Positions 6,831 through 13,389 of a stretch of DNA of 13,413 nt are shown piece by piece. The DNA comes from CADCTB01 sp038214685. Lineage in GTDB: Bacteria > Actinomycetota > Acidimicrobiia > Acidimicrobiales > AC-14. The stretch's first letter is position 1; every line of letters starts with the position of its first letter. The position numbers and the translations under genes were made by a program. The stretch lies in the NCBI GenBank assembly GCA_038214685.1, contig JBBQRO010000087.1, forward strand, positions 1-13,413. The letters run 5' to 3'. Under the pieces are notes generated by a model. That model saw nothing but the letters and a program-made list of their open reading frames with translations. It had not been told where the DNA came from and ran no database searches.

Positions 6831-7419
6831 AGCGGCGCCCTGCGCCAAGACCCGCCCACGAGCGCCGCCACGGCGGCAGCCCCCTCCGCCGTCTGGGTGG
6901 CCCAGTCGAGGATTGGCTCGGCTGGCGTGCCCGTGGAGCCCTCAGGACGCCCTCCTGGTCCCCACCTGGCCACCGGGGCGCCTGTCCAGCCCTCCTACTG
7001 TTCGGCGACCGACCCCGACTGGGAACGCCCCTGAGGGCGACAGGCATCTCGGATGAGCGCACCTTCACCGGCCCCATAGCGGTCCCACAACCCCCACGGC
7101 CTCGCCGCCGCGCAGGAGCCAGTTCTCGCAGGGCTCGCCTGGCTCGCCGCCCCACAGGCCCAAGGTCGGGACGAGCGGCGCTCGGTGATCGGCGAGAGGG
7201 TGCAGTCGGCTAGGACCTCGACCTTCTTGATCAGGCCGTCGCCGCCCGGGGCAAAGCCGTCACCCCCGCTCCCCCGGCGGGATCGAGTACCGCCGGACCC
7301 GCACCGAAGGAGGGGTACGCGGCAATCGCTGACCGTCGGCGGCGGGACTTCGTGGGGTGGGGTAGGTAGGCCACCCGTGCGCCACCTGAACGCGGCACGA
7401 GGCGCGCTGGCAGCATCAA

Positions 7420-7441
7420 CACCACCACGGGAGTGGTGGTG
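7420..7441. repeat. Inverted repeat (hairpin)
   Basis: The 9-bp arms CACCACCAC and GTGGTGGTG are separated by the 4-nt loop GGGA. It has a terminator-like stem without a T-run. No intact gene ends near it. Confidence 0.45.
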
Positions 7442-8048
7442 ACGAGCCTGGAGGGCGTCCTGGTCGTCGTGGCAACCGGCAGGGCCGCCGATCCTGATGC
7501 GGTCGTGTGCCACGAGGGACGCTCCGGGCCTGCGAGGTCCGGCACACGGTCATGACCGACAGCGCAGGCCAGCGCCAGAACCGTTGCTGATAGATGGGTA
7601 TCCCCCGGCATCGAAGCCCCATAGGGGTGTCGGCTCGGCCGGGACCTAGCACTAGGCAAACCTGCTAGCGGCTCCAGGTGAGCCCACAGGCAGGTGTACC
7701 CGAAGTGCCACGTACCCGACCATGGTCAGGCCCTGGCTGAACCGACCCGCCGGAACCCGAGGTGGTCGGGAGGCAGATACAGCATCGAGCCCGGGCTCTG
7801 CCCGCGGCGTCCGCAGGAGGCAACAGACACCCGCAGCAGGCTGGGGAGGAGAGGCGGCAGCGTCAGCGCGACGCACGTCTCTCGCCAGCCGCCAAGCCCA
7901 AGATCTGAAGCACACGTCCGGATGCGGGATAGATGGATCTCGCTCGGCAAGACTGAGACCTGCCCGGCGCTTCGGCAGGAACGGGCGACCCGGCCTACTA
8001 GCCGATGGGGCCGTCGTCGGGGGTCTGCCCCGCCGACTGCGCCATCAT

Positions 8049-8258
8049 TGTCAAGGGCCAGCAGGATCTGCGCGGTGGCGGCCGTGGGAACCGCGCGGGG
8101 GTGGCCACGAGTTCTGCGCGGTGACGGCCATCAGGTGTGTCATGGGGCCGGGTGGTGAGGGGTGTCACTCCCTTCCCGTTGCTGGCTTGGGCGAGGCGGA
8201 CGCTGTCGCCGGTGGTGGCGCAGAGGTGGGCGTGGTGGAGGAGCCGGTCGACGGTGGC
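8049..8258 (-). mobile_element. istB: IS21-family remnant: end of istB plus IS terminal region
   Basis: On the minus strand, 8258-8151 encodes TVDRLLHHAHLCATTGDSVRL followed by AQASNGKGVTPL, the typical C-terminal end of an IstB-like ATP-binding transposition helper (V-D-R-L-x-H-H-x...G-D-S-x-R-L). The rest of istB (Walker motifs) and istA are absent. Downstream, two similar 19-bp copies (TCTGCGCGGTGGCGGCCGT at 8067-8085 and TCTGCGCGGTGACGGCCAT at 8113-8131) fit the repeated transposase-binding sites of IS21-family ends. The element edge may be TGTCAAGG at 8049. The gene is cut at about 8258, where hyuB-like sequence begins on the other strand. Confidence 0.65.
8067..8131. repeat. Two 19-bp direct repeats at the IS21 remnant end
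   Basis: The two copies differ at two of 19 positions and start 46 bp apart. Multiple internal repeats near each terminus are characteristic of IS21-family elements, where the transposase binds them. Confidence 0.65.
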
Positions 8259-8630
8259 GCCGTCAACGTCGAGGTGAGCCAGCGGGTGGCTGACGCCTGC
8301 CTTGGCGCCCTGGCGCAGATCGCCCGGGACCGGGTGCCCGCCGCCGGCCAGGGCACCATAACAACGTCATCTTCGGCTCGGCCGAGGCCGGCTTCGTGTC
8401 GTATGAGACCCTGGCCGGCGGCCAGGGCGGTGGCCCGCTGGCGCCCGGTGACAGCGGCGTCCACACGGCGATGATGAACACCCGCAACACCCCGGTCGAG
8501 GCGTTCGAGCGGGCTTACCCGCACAACCCCCCACGGCCAGGGCGCACCGCCTGGAGGTGCCGGACCTGGCCCCCGTGGTCGGCCACCAGGAGGCCCAGCC
8601 GGTCCCAACGTCGACCGGCCCACCGGCTGC
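8247..8630 (+). pseudogene. Frameshifted hydantoinase B/oxoprolinase (hyuB-type) fragment
   Basis: The plus strand encodes VNVEVSQRVADACLGALAQ and then DRVPAAGQGT (8247-8360). A single-base shift follows, and then NNVIFGSAEAGFVSYETLAG, GGQGGGPLAPGDSGVHTAMM and NTRNTPVEAFERAYP in the next frame (8360-8521). These match the conserved C-terminal third of N-methylhydantoinase B/5-oxoprolinase alpha proteins (family forms 'GNVETSQR', 'SQGTMNN', 'YETIGGG', 'SGVHTHMTNTLNTP'). The one missing base at GGCACCATA|AACAAC explains the break. A further Gly/Pro-rich piece to about 8630 may be the 'gapGrN' tail after an internal deletion. The N-terminal two thirds are missing. The enzyme would hydrolyse hydantoins or 5-oxoproline with a partner HyuA; none is present. 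Confidence 0.8.
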
Positions 8631-8670
8631 AGAAAAATCTTTTCAAGTCGGGGACAGGCGCCGCTCTCAC

Positions 8671-8753
8671 TAAGACTCCTCACCAACCGCTCTAAGAATC
8701 CTCACCAACCGCTCTAACAAACCTCATCGATTGCCCTCTAAGAATGCTCAGAG
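8671..8753. repeat. Direct repeats of about 22 bp upstream of the excisionase-like gene
   Basis: Copies at 8671-8692 and 8693-8714 differ at one base (TAAGA[CA]TCCTCACCAACC core). A diverged third copy lies at 8715-8738 and a partial fourth begins at 8739 (TAAGAATGCTCA). The block is visibly AT-richer than its surroundings and lies 76-158 bp before the next gene. Two-turn spacing fits a protein that binds cooperatively on one DNA face: excisionase sites, an iteron-type origin, or the terminal region of a lost insertion sequence. Confidence 0.75.
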
Positions 8754-8828
8754 AATGACGGCTCGCACGCCCTCGCTATCCACCTCGGCACTAGACAGGC
8801 GCAGCCAGATGTGGTTAGGTAGCCGTCG

Positions 8829-9044
8829 ATGACCGATCGCCCCTCCCCCCCGAGCAAGATACTTGTATCTGTCCCGGAGTTCGCATGGCAGATCGGTGTG
8901 GGCGTGTCCACGGCGAAGGCCATCGTACGCGCTGGGCATGTCGAGACCGTCAAGGTCGGGAGGCTGACCAAGATCCCCATGGCTTCCGTCGAGAACTACG
9001 TCGAGAGCCTGCGGACGCCCCAGTCGCAAAGGGGGAATGCGTAG
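8829..9044 (+). CDS. Excisionase-like HTH protein
   Basis: The 71-aa product contains SVPEFAWQIGVGVSTAKAIVRAGHVETVKVGRLTKIPMASVENYVESL (14-61): helix, recognition helix after 'GVSTAKAIV', a basic wing, and a C-terminal helix, the layout of excisionase/HTH_17 proteins. Start is ATG at 8829 with a weak TAGGTAG 5-10 nt upstream. It lies right after the direct repeats at 8671-8753, which are possible binding sites. It is the third small HTH protein of this type in the window (with 6388-6606 and 11025-11423). It is separated from the integrase operon by 0.5 kb and a hairpin. Confidence 0.75.
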   Translation: MTDRPSPPSKILVSVPEFAWQIGVGVSTAKAIVRAGHVETVKVGRLTKIPMASVENYVESLRTPQSQRGNA

Positions 9045-9060
9045 GCAACGACGAGGCGAG

Positions 9061-9090
9061 CGTCGGGCCCAGGACCAACTGGGCCCGACG
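9061..9090. terminator. Strong hairpin after the excisionase-like gene
   Basis: The perfect 11-bp arms CGTCGGGCCCA and TGGGCCCGACG enclose an 8-nt loop, 16 bp after the stop codon at 9044. The position suits a terminator, but no T-run follows, so it may also act as a recombination or replication dyad. Confidence 0.55.
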
Positions 9091-9506
9091 GCAACGGCTT
9101 CACGGCAACACCTTGGAGCATACCGTCGCCCTGACCCGGCTAGATGCCGATGACATCTGCGCAGGCCCTTCGAGAGGAGGGACACCCCGCTACGCCCATG
9201 GGACTTGGCGTCGCCCTGCCTGCAAGAGGCCGCTGGACGCTCAGCAGACCCGTCTACGGGTCAGGCCCTCGGGATGCCGCACGAACGGAGTTGGCCCCCT
9301 CTGGGCTAGCGAAGAGGCCCAAGGAGGCCGAACCGTCACGGCCGTAGGTCCGTCAAGCAGGTATCCGCATCCGGAACAGATGCGGACCGGCCGGCTACTG
9401 CTGCCGTGAAGCAGGGAGGGGTGCGGAGGCCAAGCGATGAAGCCTCCGTGGCAGGTAGAGGGCCTGTGCCACCCACAGAACAACACCAGTCCTTCGTCAT
9501 TGGGCG

Positions 9507-9522
9507 GTTCATTGGAATGAAC
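9507..9522. promoter_or_regulatory. Dyad operator candidate before the PC4-like gene
   Basis: GTTCATT and AATGAAC flank a 2-bp centre, 50 bp upstream of the first gene of the plus-strand operon. The half site TCATTGG is also present just upstream at about 9497. This is the size of a dimeric repressor site; it is inferred from symmetry only. Confidence 0.4.
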
Positions 9523-9571
9523 TACCCCCGGCGAATGGGTGGTACCGCCTTGTCTATTTTCAGGAGAGAAC

Positions 9572-9805
9572 ATGCCTCGAAGAGCATTCAAGTCCCGCAA
9601 CATTGGAACCCTATTCTCATCTGGGAGCGAGAAGATCTCGGTTGACGTTACGACGGTCGCTGACGGCCAGGAAGGGAAGGAGTTCGTGAACTTGCGCCAC
9701 TGGGTGGAGACCGATACCTACCAGGGCCCCACTCGAAAGGGTGTGATGATCCCCATCGACGAGGTCGGCAGGCTGGTCCAACTGCTCTCGGGACTCCTTC
9801 CGTGA
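9572..9805 (+). CDS. PC4/YdbC-like single-strand nucleic-acid-binding protein
   Basis: The 77-aa product reads as basic N-terminus, then KISVDVTTVADG, KEFVNLRHWVETDTYQ, PTRKGVMIPIDEVGRLVQLLSG. The sequence of beta strands, the 'v-n-l-R-x-w' strand, the 'P-x-R-K-G-[VI]-x-[IL]' turn and the final helix is the PC4 transcriptional-coactivator fold (YdbC family in bacteria), which binds single-stranded DNA. ATG at 9572 is chosen because AGGAGAG lies 7 nt before it; the frame is open further upstream without a start signal. Its stop overlaps the next possible start (GTGA), showing a tight operon. A ssDNA-binding role in replication or recombination of the element is an inference. Confidence 0.7.
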   Translation: MPRRAFKSRNIGTLFSSGSEKISVDVTTVADGQEGKEFVNLRHWVETDTYQGPTRKGVMIPIDEVGRLVQLLSGLLP

Positions 9806-9888
9806 AGCCCGCGACCCTTGGCGATCGGGACTCCAGAGTCAACGGAACTCCGCCCGTCCTGGCGTCTCCCGAGTCGCTGGAGGAGATC

Positions 9889-10317
9889 ATGACTTCCTAC
9901 ACGCTGGAGGCTGCCGACTGGCTCTACCTCGCCTACGACATGGCGGAAGAGGTCTGCCTGACGCATCAGTTCGTGACTACGGACCTCCTCTGGCCGCATG
10001 TCACCCTCCCGACGATTGCCGCCGGAGGCCGACTGATGGGAAGGGTCGTGCGGGATGCTCTGCACAGGGGCTGGATGCAGAAGGCCAAGACGGAGGATGG
10101 GCTCCTCCTCTTCGCCGACCACACCGACCTGCAGCCGGTCTTTACCCAGGACGCTCGCAAGATCCGTCATCACGGTCCGCTGCCGGTATACCGCTCTTTG
10201 ACCTGGCTGGGCTTCCTCCTGGATGGCCCAGTCCCTGAGCCATCAGCCTATGGCATCCGGCCGGTCCACGCTGTCCCTGTGGCTCCTGAGGTCAGCGAGA
10301 TCAGGGAGGTGAACTGA
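9889..10317 (+). CDS. Small phage/mobile-element protein, possible winged helix
   Basis: The 142-aa product starts with a helix (DWLYLAYDMAEEVC), then HQFVTTDLLWPHV, then GGRLMGRVVRDALHRGWMQKA and a beta region with LLLFADHTDLQPVF, RKIRHHGPLPVYRSL. The 'f-t-[ST]-D-x-[VL]-W ... lG-x-v-x-x-A-x-x-x-G-[WI]-[MI]' pattern is seen in small winged-helix proteins of actinophages and integrative elements, where it follows replication or recombination genes. ATG at 9889 is chosen because GGAGGAG lies directly upstream; a GTG at 9802 overlapping the previous stop is the alternative and would add 29 residues. No enzymatic motif is visible. Role unknown. Confidence 0.65.
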   Translation: MTSYTLEAADWLYLAYDMAEEVCLTHQFVTTDLLWPHVTLPTIAAGGRLMGRVVRDALHRGWMQKAKTEDGLLLFADHTDLQPVFTQDARKIRHHGPLPVYRSLTWLGFLLDGPVPEPSAYGIRPVHAVPVAPEVSEIREVN

Positions 10318-10318
10318 C

Positions 10319-11035
10319 GTGGATGCCACAGAACGTGGGCAGAACAGTCAGGACGGGGCGGAAGCACCCATGGACCCTGATGATTGGTGGGCAGAAGCGA
10401 TCCGGGACATCTCTCCCGACCGCTTGGCAGCGTTCCTCGCCGACCAACGCCCCCTGCACGCCCTCCACGAGGCGGCCCATGCCGTCATCGCTGTAGCGCT
10501 GGGGTACGAAGTGATCCACGTCAAGATGGCCCCCTCGGATGTCATGGCGAACACCTGGGCCTACACCAGGCTCTTTCAACCTCGATGTATCGACAACCCA
10601 GCGGCGTTCGATCTCCTCGAAGTCGCTGATGCCTGCGTCCAGTCCCTCGCCGGTCCAGTCGTCGACGTGCTCGGAGACGCCTGGACCAGCGAGGGAGTCG
10701 TGGACCCAGACCTGGAGTACGACCTCGACGAGCGACTCGACTGCGCTAGGATTGACGACGATCAAGATGTGCTTCGTTCCCTGGCCTGGATAGCCGAGGC
10801 GCTAGTCCTGGACGAGGATGACATCGAGGTGGGGATGGCCTTCTCCTGGATCGTCGAGAGAACGCAGCGACTGCTGCGGGAATTTCGGCCAGCGGTCGTC
10901 GCTGTGCGGGATCGTCTTCTGGTCGTCGACACGCTGTCAGGCAGCGAGATCCTCGCCCTCTGCGAAGCCGCTTGCGGCGGGCAACAGCCCTCGCACCTCA
11001 CTCAAGGCTTCGGACTGGTCGCCGGTGACGGCTAG
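10319..11035 (+). CDS. Stand-alone M41-like zinc metallopeptidase (HEXXH)
   Basis: The 238-aa product carries ALHEAAHAVIAVALGYEV (48-65), a perfect HExxH zinc motif (H50, E51, H54) in the context of FtsH-type M41 peptidases ('HEaGHAvva'). It is followed by a strand (VIHVKMAP), then QSLAGPVVDVLGD (108-120) in place of the M41 'aGraAE' helix, and an Asp-rich stretch (DLEYDLDERLDCARID, 131-146) that could supply the third zinc ligand. The C-terminal helices (WIVERTQRLLREF, VRDRLLVVDTLSGSEI) also match the M41 helical tail. There is no AAA+ domain or membrane segment, so it must act alone in the cytoplasm. GTG at 10319 is chosen because GGGAGG lies 8-13 nt upstream. It lies 1 bp after the preceding gene and overlaps the next by 11 bp. 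It could cleave a repressor or regulator of the element, by analogy with ImmA-type proteins; target unknown. Confidence 0.8.
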   Translation: MDATERGQNSQDGAEAPMDPDDWWAEAIRDISPDRLAAFLADQRPLHALHEAAHAVIAVALGYEVIHVKMAPSDVMANTWAYTRLFQPRCIDNPAAFDLLEVADACVQSLAGPVVDVLGDAWTSEGVVDPDLEYDLDERLDCARIDDDQDVLRSLAWIAEALVLDEDDIEVGMAFSWIVERTQRLLREFRPAVVAVRDRLLVVDTLSGSEILALCEAACGGQQPSHLTQGFGLVAGDG

Positions 11036-11423
11036 GCCCGACTATCGCTTCGACGAACTTTTGACCCCTCAGCAGGTCGCTGCCCACCTGGGTGTAGCCG
11101 TCGGCACGCTCACCCAGTGGCGCTACAAGGGAACCGGTCCGGGGGCCATCAAGGTTGGGAAGGCTATCCGGTACCCGACCTCAGCGATCACGTCCTGGCT
11201 CGCCTCACGCCCTGCGGTCTGCCCCCTGCCGCTCGTGTTCAACACGCCCCGCATCGCCGTGGTTGGCCCGCGCGTCGTCCGCGTGATCTACGGCAGTCCC
11301 GGATCTGAGCGTCGGAGGACGTTCCCTACGAGAGAGGAGGCGGCCACGTTCGCCGTGGGGGTCGTCGTCGCTGCTCTGCCAGACGTGCACGGATCCGTCT
11401 CTGATGTCCCGGGCCCAGAGTAG
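11025..11423 (+). CDS. Excisionase-type HTH protein with arm-like C-terminal half
   Basis: The 132-aa product has LLTPQQVAAHLGVAVGTLTQWRYKGTGPGAIKVGKAIRYPTSAITSWLA (12-60), a textbook HTH_17/excisionase domain. The second half contains RVVRVIYGSPGSERRRTFPTREEAATFAVGVV (about 83-114). Its short beta hairpin with 'R-x-F-x-T-x-x-E-A' resembles the arm-type DNA-binding domain found at the N-terminus of tyrosine integrases (compare the integrase start 'RGKHQVRWRTPDGR...RAFPKMRDA'). GTG at 11025 overlaps the peptidase stop by 11 bp. It is 26 bp upstream of the integrase, the usual place for the recombination directionality factor. Likely the excisionase of this element. Confidence 0.75.
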   Translation: MTARPDYRFDELLTPQQVAAHLGVAVGTLTQWRYKGTGPGAIKVGKAIRYPTSAITSWLASRPAVCPLPLVFNTPRIAVVGPRVVRVIYGSPGSERRRTFPTREEAATFAVGVVVAALPDVHGSVSDVPGPE

Positions 11424-11449
11424 GTTCCGGCCGGACCAGGAGGACCAGT

Positions 11450-12598
11450 GTGGCTTCGATCCGGAAGTGGCGCGGCAAGCATCAAGTTCGTTGGCGGACT
11501 CCGGATGGGCGACTCCGCTCCCGGGCCTTCCCCAAGATGCGAGATGCTCGGTCATTCAAGGCGCAGATCGAGGTAGACCTCGCTCGGGGTGAATGGCTTG
11601 ATCCACGAGATTCGCAAGTCCTCGTCGCTGACTACGTCCAGCAGTGGCTGGCGACCAAGATCGACGTGGCCCCGAGGACGTACGTGAACATCGAGGGTCT
11701 TGTTCGCAACCACCTGGTTCCTGGGCTGGGCGACCGCTTGCTTGCCTCAGTGAAGCCCATCGACATCGAGGGGTGGATCGCGAGCCTCACGGCCAAGGAG
11801 TTGAGCCCTTCGAGCGTCCGGAAGTGCTTCGAGGTGGCGGCCCAGGTGTTCGCCAAGGCCGAGCGGGATCGGCTGGTCAGGAGATCACCTTGCATCGGGA
11901 TCGACCTCCCATCGGATCGCCGACGGGAGGAGATGCGCTTCCTCAGCGTGGAGGAGGTTGCATCGCTCGCCGAAGCGATCGACCCTCGTTATCGAGCGCT
12001 CATCTTGACTGCCGCCTACAGCGGGCTACGCGCGGGTGAGATCGAGGCGCTCCAGGTCCAGCGTGTCGATCTTCTTCGTGGCCGCCTAGAGGTCGTCGAG
12101 AGCGTCGCAGAGGTCCATGGCCGGTTGGTCACGGTGCCTCCCAAGACCCGCGCCAGCCGGAGGGCCGTGCGGGTCCCGCGATTTGTGGCGGAGTCGATCG
12201 CTGACCACTTGGCGAGGTTCCCGGGCGAAACGGCTCACATCTTCACCAGCGCCGAGGGCCAGCCCATTCGTCACAACAACCTGATGCGCCGGCACTTCAA
12301 GCCAGCACTCGAACGCGCAGGACTCGAATCAGCGATCCGCTTCCATGACCTCCGACACACCTGCGCTGCGATCCTCACCGCCAATGGGTGGAGCATGGAG
12401 CAGGTCAAGCGGCACCTCGGGCACTCGTCAATCCGCGTTACAAGTGACCGATACGGCCATCTCTTTGAAGGCCACGACGATGCTCTGCTCGACGACCTCG
12501 ATCGGCGCTTCAGGGATGTGAGGCCTGCGGAGCGCCCTGAGCGGGGCCTGGTGATCGAGATCGCCAAGGCAGGCCGCAGGGAGTCAACAGGCGCGTAG
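11450..12598 (+). CDS. int: Tyrosine-type site-specific integrase
   Basis: The 382-aa product has an N-terminal arm-type domain (1-45, RKWRGKHQVRWRTPDG), a core-binding domain (about 57-150) and a catalytic domain with the full set of active-site residues: R194 (SGLRAGEIEAL), K232 (PPKTRASRR), H299 and R302 (FHDLRHT), H325 (RHLGHSS) and nucleophile Y335 (SDRYGHLF). It catalyses integration and, with an excisionase, excision of the element. GTG at 11450 is supported by AGGAGG 6 nt upstream. It is the last gene of the plus-strand operon and the closest intact gene to the tRNA-Gly 3' end, the probable attachment site. It appears functional. Confidence 0.95.
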   Translation: MASIRKWRGKHQVRWRTPDGRLRSRAFPKMRDARSFKAQIEVDLARGEWLDPRDSQVLVADYVQQWLATKIDVAPRTYVNIEGLVRNHLVPGLGDRLLASVKPIDIEGWIASLTAKELSPSSVRKCFEVAAQVFAKAERDRLVRRSPCIGIDLPSDRRREEMRFLSVEEVASLAEAIDPRYRALILTAAYSGLRAGEIEALQVQRVDLLRGRLEVVESVAEVHGRLVTVPPKTRASRRAVRVPRFVAESIADHLARFPGETAHIFTSAEGQPIRHNNLMRRHFKPALERAGLESAIRFHDLRHTCAAILTANGWSMEQVKRHLGHSSIRVTSDRYGHLFEGHDDALLDDLDRRFRDVRPAERPERGLVIEIAKAGRRESTGA

Positions 12599-12833
12599 AT
12601 TCCGATCCTGACCGTCGTCTCGCACCTGCCGTCGGCCACCGTGCACCTCTCCCCGACTTGCAGATGGCCCCGACATCGAACAAGGCATCCGCATCACTAG
12701 GGGATTGCTCGACCTGGCCCGCCGATTTGGCAGGCCCAGGCCGCCGCCGCAGCCGAGGCGCTGAACTGACGGTGGAGTTGACCCTCGAACGGACCCGTCT
12801 CGATGAACAGGCCCGCCGCGATCATGGAGGCCG

Positions 12834-12983
12834 ATGAGCGCACCAGTGCCTCCGTTGAAGGTGCCATCGAGGCCGGAGCCGAGACGCCGTTCGAGGTACA
12901 AGCGCCGCCTGCTGGCCGCCGTCGTGGCCGAGGCACTCCGAGGGGGCGGTGCGCCGATCGACCACGACGACCATCAACTGTAG
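12834..12983 (+). CDS. Possible 49-aa basic protein, unrecognised
   Basis: ATG at 12834 is preceded by GGAGG 3 nt away, closer than usual. The product is Pro/Arg-rich at first (RPEPRRRSRYKRR), then has a hydrophobic-Ala helix (LLAAVVAEALRGGG) and an acidic tail (IDHDDHQL). The composition is plausible for a small DNA- or membrane-associated protein, but no family is recognised. It lies between integrase and tRNA. Confidence 0.3.
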   Translation: MSAPVPPLKVPSRPEPRRRSRYKRRLLAAVVAEALRGGGAPIDHDDHQL

Positions 12984-13007
12984 CGAACCGTGGCGGAGGT
13001 CGGGCCC

Positions 13008-13284
13008 TCGATGTGCACTACCTCGCCCACTTCCGGATGACCGTGCAGGACAGCACCGAACGGCGGTGGCCGCGCCCCGAGGACGTTGAGGGCTGCAAAG
13101 TAGGAGCGCTACCGGCGGCGCCCACGGCCGCGGCGCTAGTACGCGCCGGTCTGCTCCAGCCCACCGGCAGCGAGGGTTACGGGCCAAGCGACGCCGTCCT
13201 CCAAATGACCCGCTGGGGGACCACTTCCTCGACTGGCTGGCGAAGGCGCCAGAGGCTGAGTCTTACTTCGGTCCCCTGCCGTGA
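13008..13284 (+). pseudogene. Possible frameshifted gene fragment, unrecognised
   Basis: The first part (VHYLAHFRMTVQDST, PRPEDVEGCKVGALPAAP, AALVRAGLLQPTG) and the last part (NDPLGDHFLDWLAKAPEAES, then YFGPLP, stop 13282-13284) look coding but lie in different frames, with the switch near 13190-13205. I do not recognise the family and cannot exclude chance. Confidence 0.25.
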
Positions 13285-13348
13285 GCGCGTCGGCGTGGGA
13301 GCGCGTGGCCCAGATGTGGCCCGCTAGATGATCGAGTACTCCGGACGC

Positions 13349-13378
13349 GTCAGAGGCCCTCCGAAAAGGGCCTCTGAC
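13349..13378. terminator. 12-bp-stem hairpin downstream of the tRNA
   Basis: The perfect arms GTCAGAGGCCCT and AGGGCCTCTGAC enclose a 6-nt loop. On the minus strand it lies 11 bp after the tRNA 3' end, the expected place for a tRNA transcription terminator, and it may also stop transcripts arriving from the integrase side. If the element's att core is in the tRNA, this hairpin lies just inside the element or was acquired with it. Confidence 0.75.
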
Positions 13379-13389
13379 CTGGGACTATG

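Larger units (their letters stand above)
6607..8048. other. 1.4-kb region without an intact gene
   Basis: Long open frames exist on both strands, as expected at this GC content, but none shows a recognisable domain or a good start. The region contains the Thr-Pro type hexamer repeat (6716-6830), a 9-bp-stem hairpin (7420-7441) and an imperfectly placed palindrome CCTAGCACTAGG (7645-7656). The promoter for the minus-strand HTH/primase genes must lie at its left end, but I cannot point to its boxes. It appears to be degenerate or foreign filler between divergent gene blocks. Confidence 0.4.
9045..9571. other. Dyad-rich non-coding region between two plus-strand units
   Basis: No convincing gene. 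It holds several inverted repeats: 9061-9090 (11-bp stem), 9364-9386 (8-bp stem, arms TCCGCATC and GATGCGGA), a 7-bp stem around 9424-9448, and a near-perfect dyad at 9507-9522. The density of dyads and the position between a regulator and an operon suggest a control or replication region. The start of the operon transcript must lie in its right part. Confidence 0.45.
12599..13348. other. Region between integrase and tRNA, mostly non-coding or decayed
   Basis: It is 750 bp long, larger than the usual integrase-to-att gap. It holds one possible 49-aa gene (12834-12983) and, at 13008-13284, a frame that reads VHYLAHFRMTVQDST and AALVRAGLLQPTG in one frame and DHFLDWLAKAPEAESYFGPLP in another, ending at TGA 13282-13284. 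The latter looks like a broken gene that I do not recognise. A short piece at about 12700-12770 (RGLLDLARRFG) resembles the 'rGLL-x-LA-x-x-x-G' part of IstA transposases, but it is too short to call. Confidence 0.4.

Noticed and set aside
6713..6973. Minus-strand frame with long Val and Gly-Val runs, possibly a membrane protein
   Set aside because: The Val runs are only the reverse translation of the simple repeat; no flanking domain or start signal supports it.
5752..7056. Plus-strand open frame of 434 aa
   Set aside because: It runs antisense over the primase and HTH genes and then through the simple repeat; no domain and no start signal.
8671..8753. CRISPR-like array
   Set aside because: The units are directly adjacent with no unique spacers and only two copies are nearly identical; a short tandem repeat explains it better.
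12803..13327. Plus-strand open frame of 174 aa between integrase and tRNA
   Set aside because: Its first part is out of frame with the better-supported 49-aa candidate and no domain is recognised; only pieces after 13008 look coding.
1..13389. Second copy of the tRNA-Gly 3' end as the other att site
   Set aside because: I looked by eye for the 24-base tRNA end and its core on both strands and found none; the far att site, if any, is outside the window.
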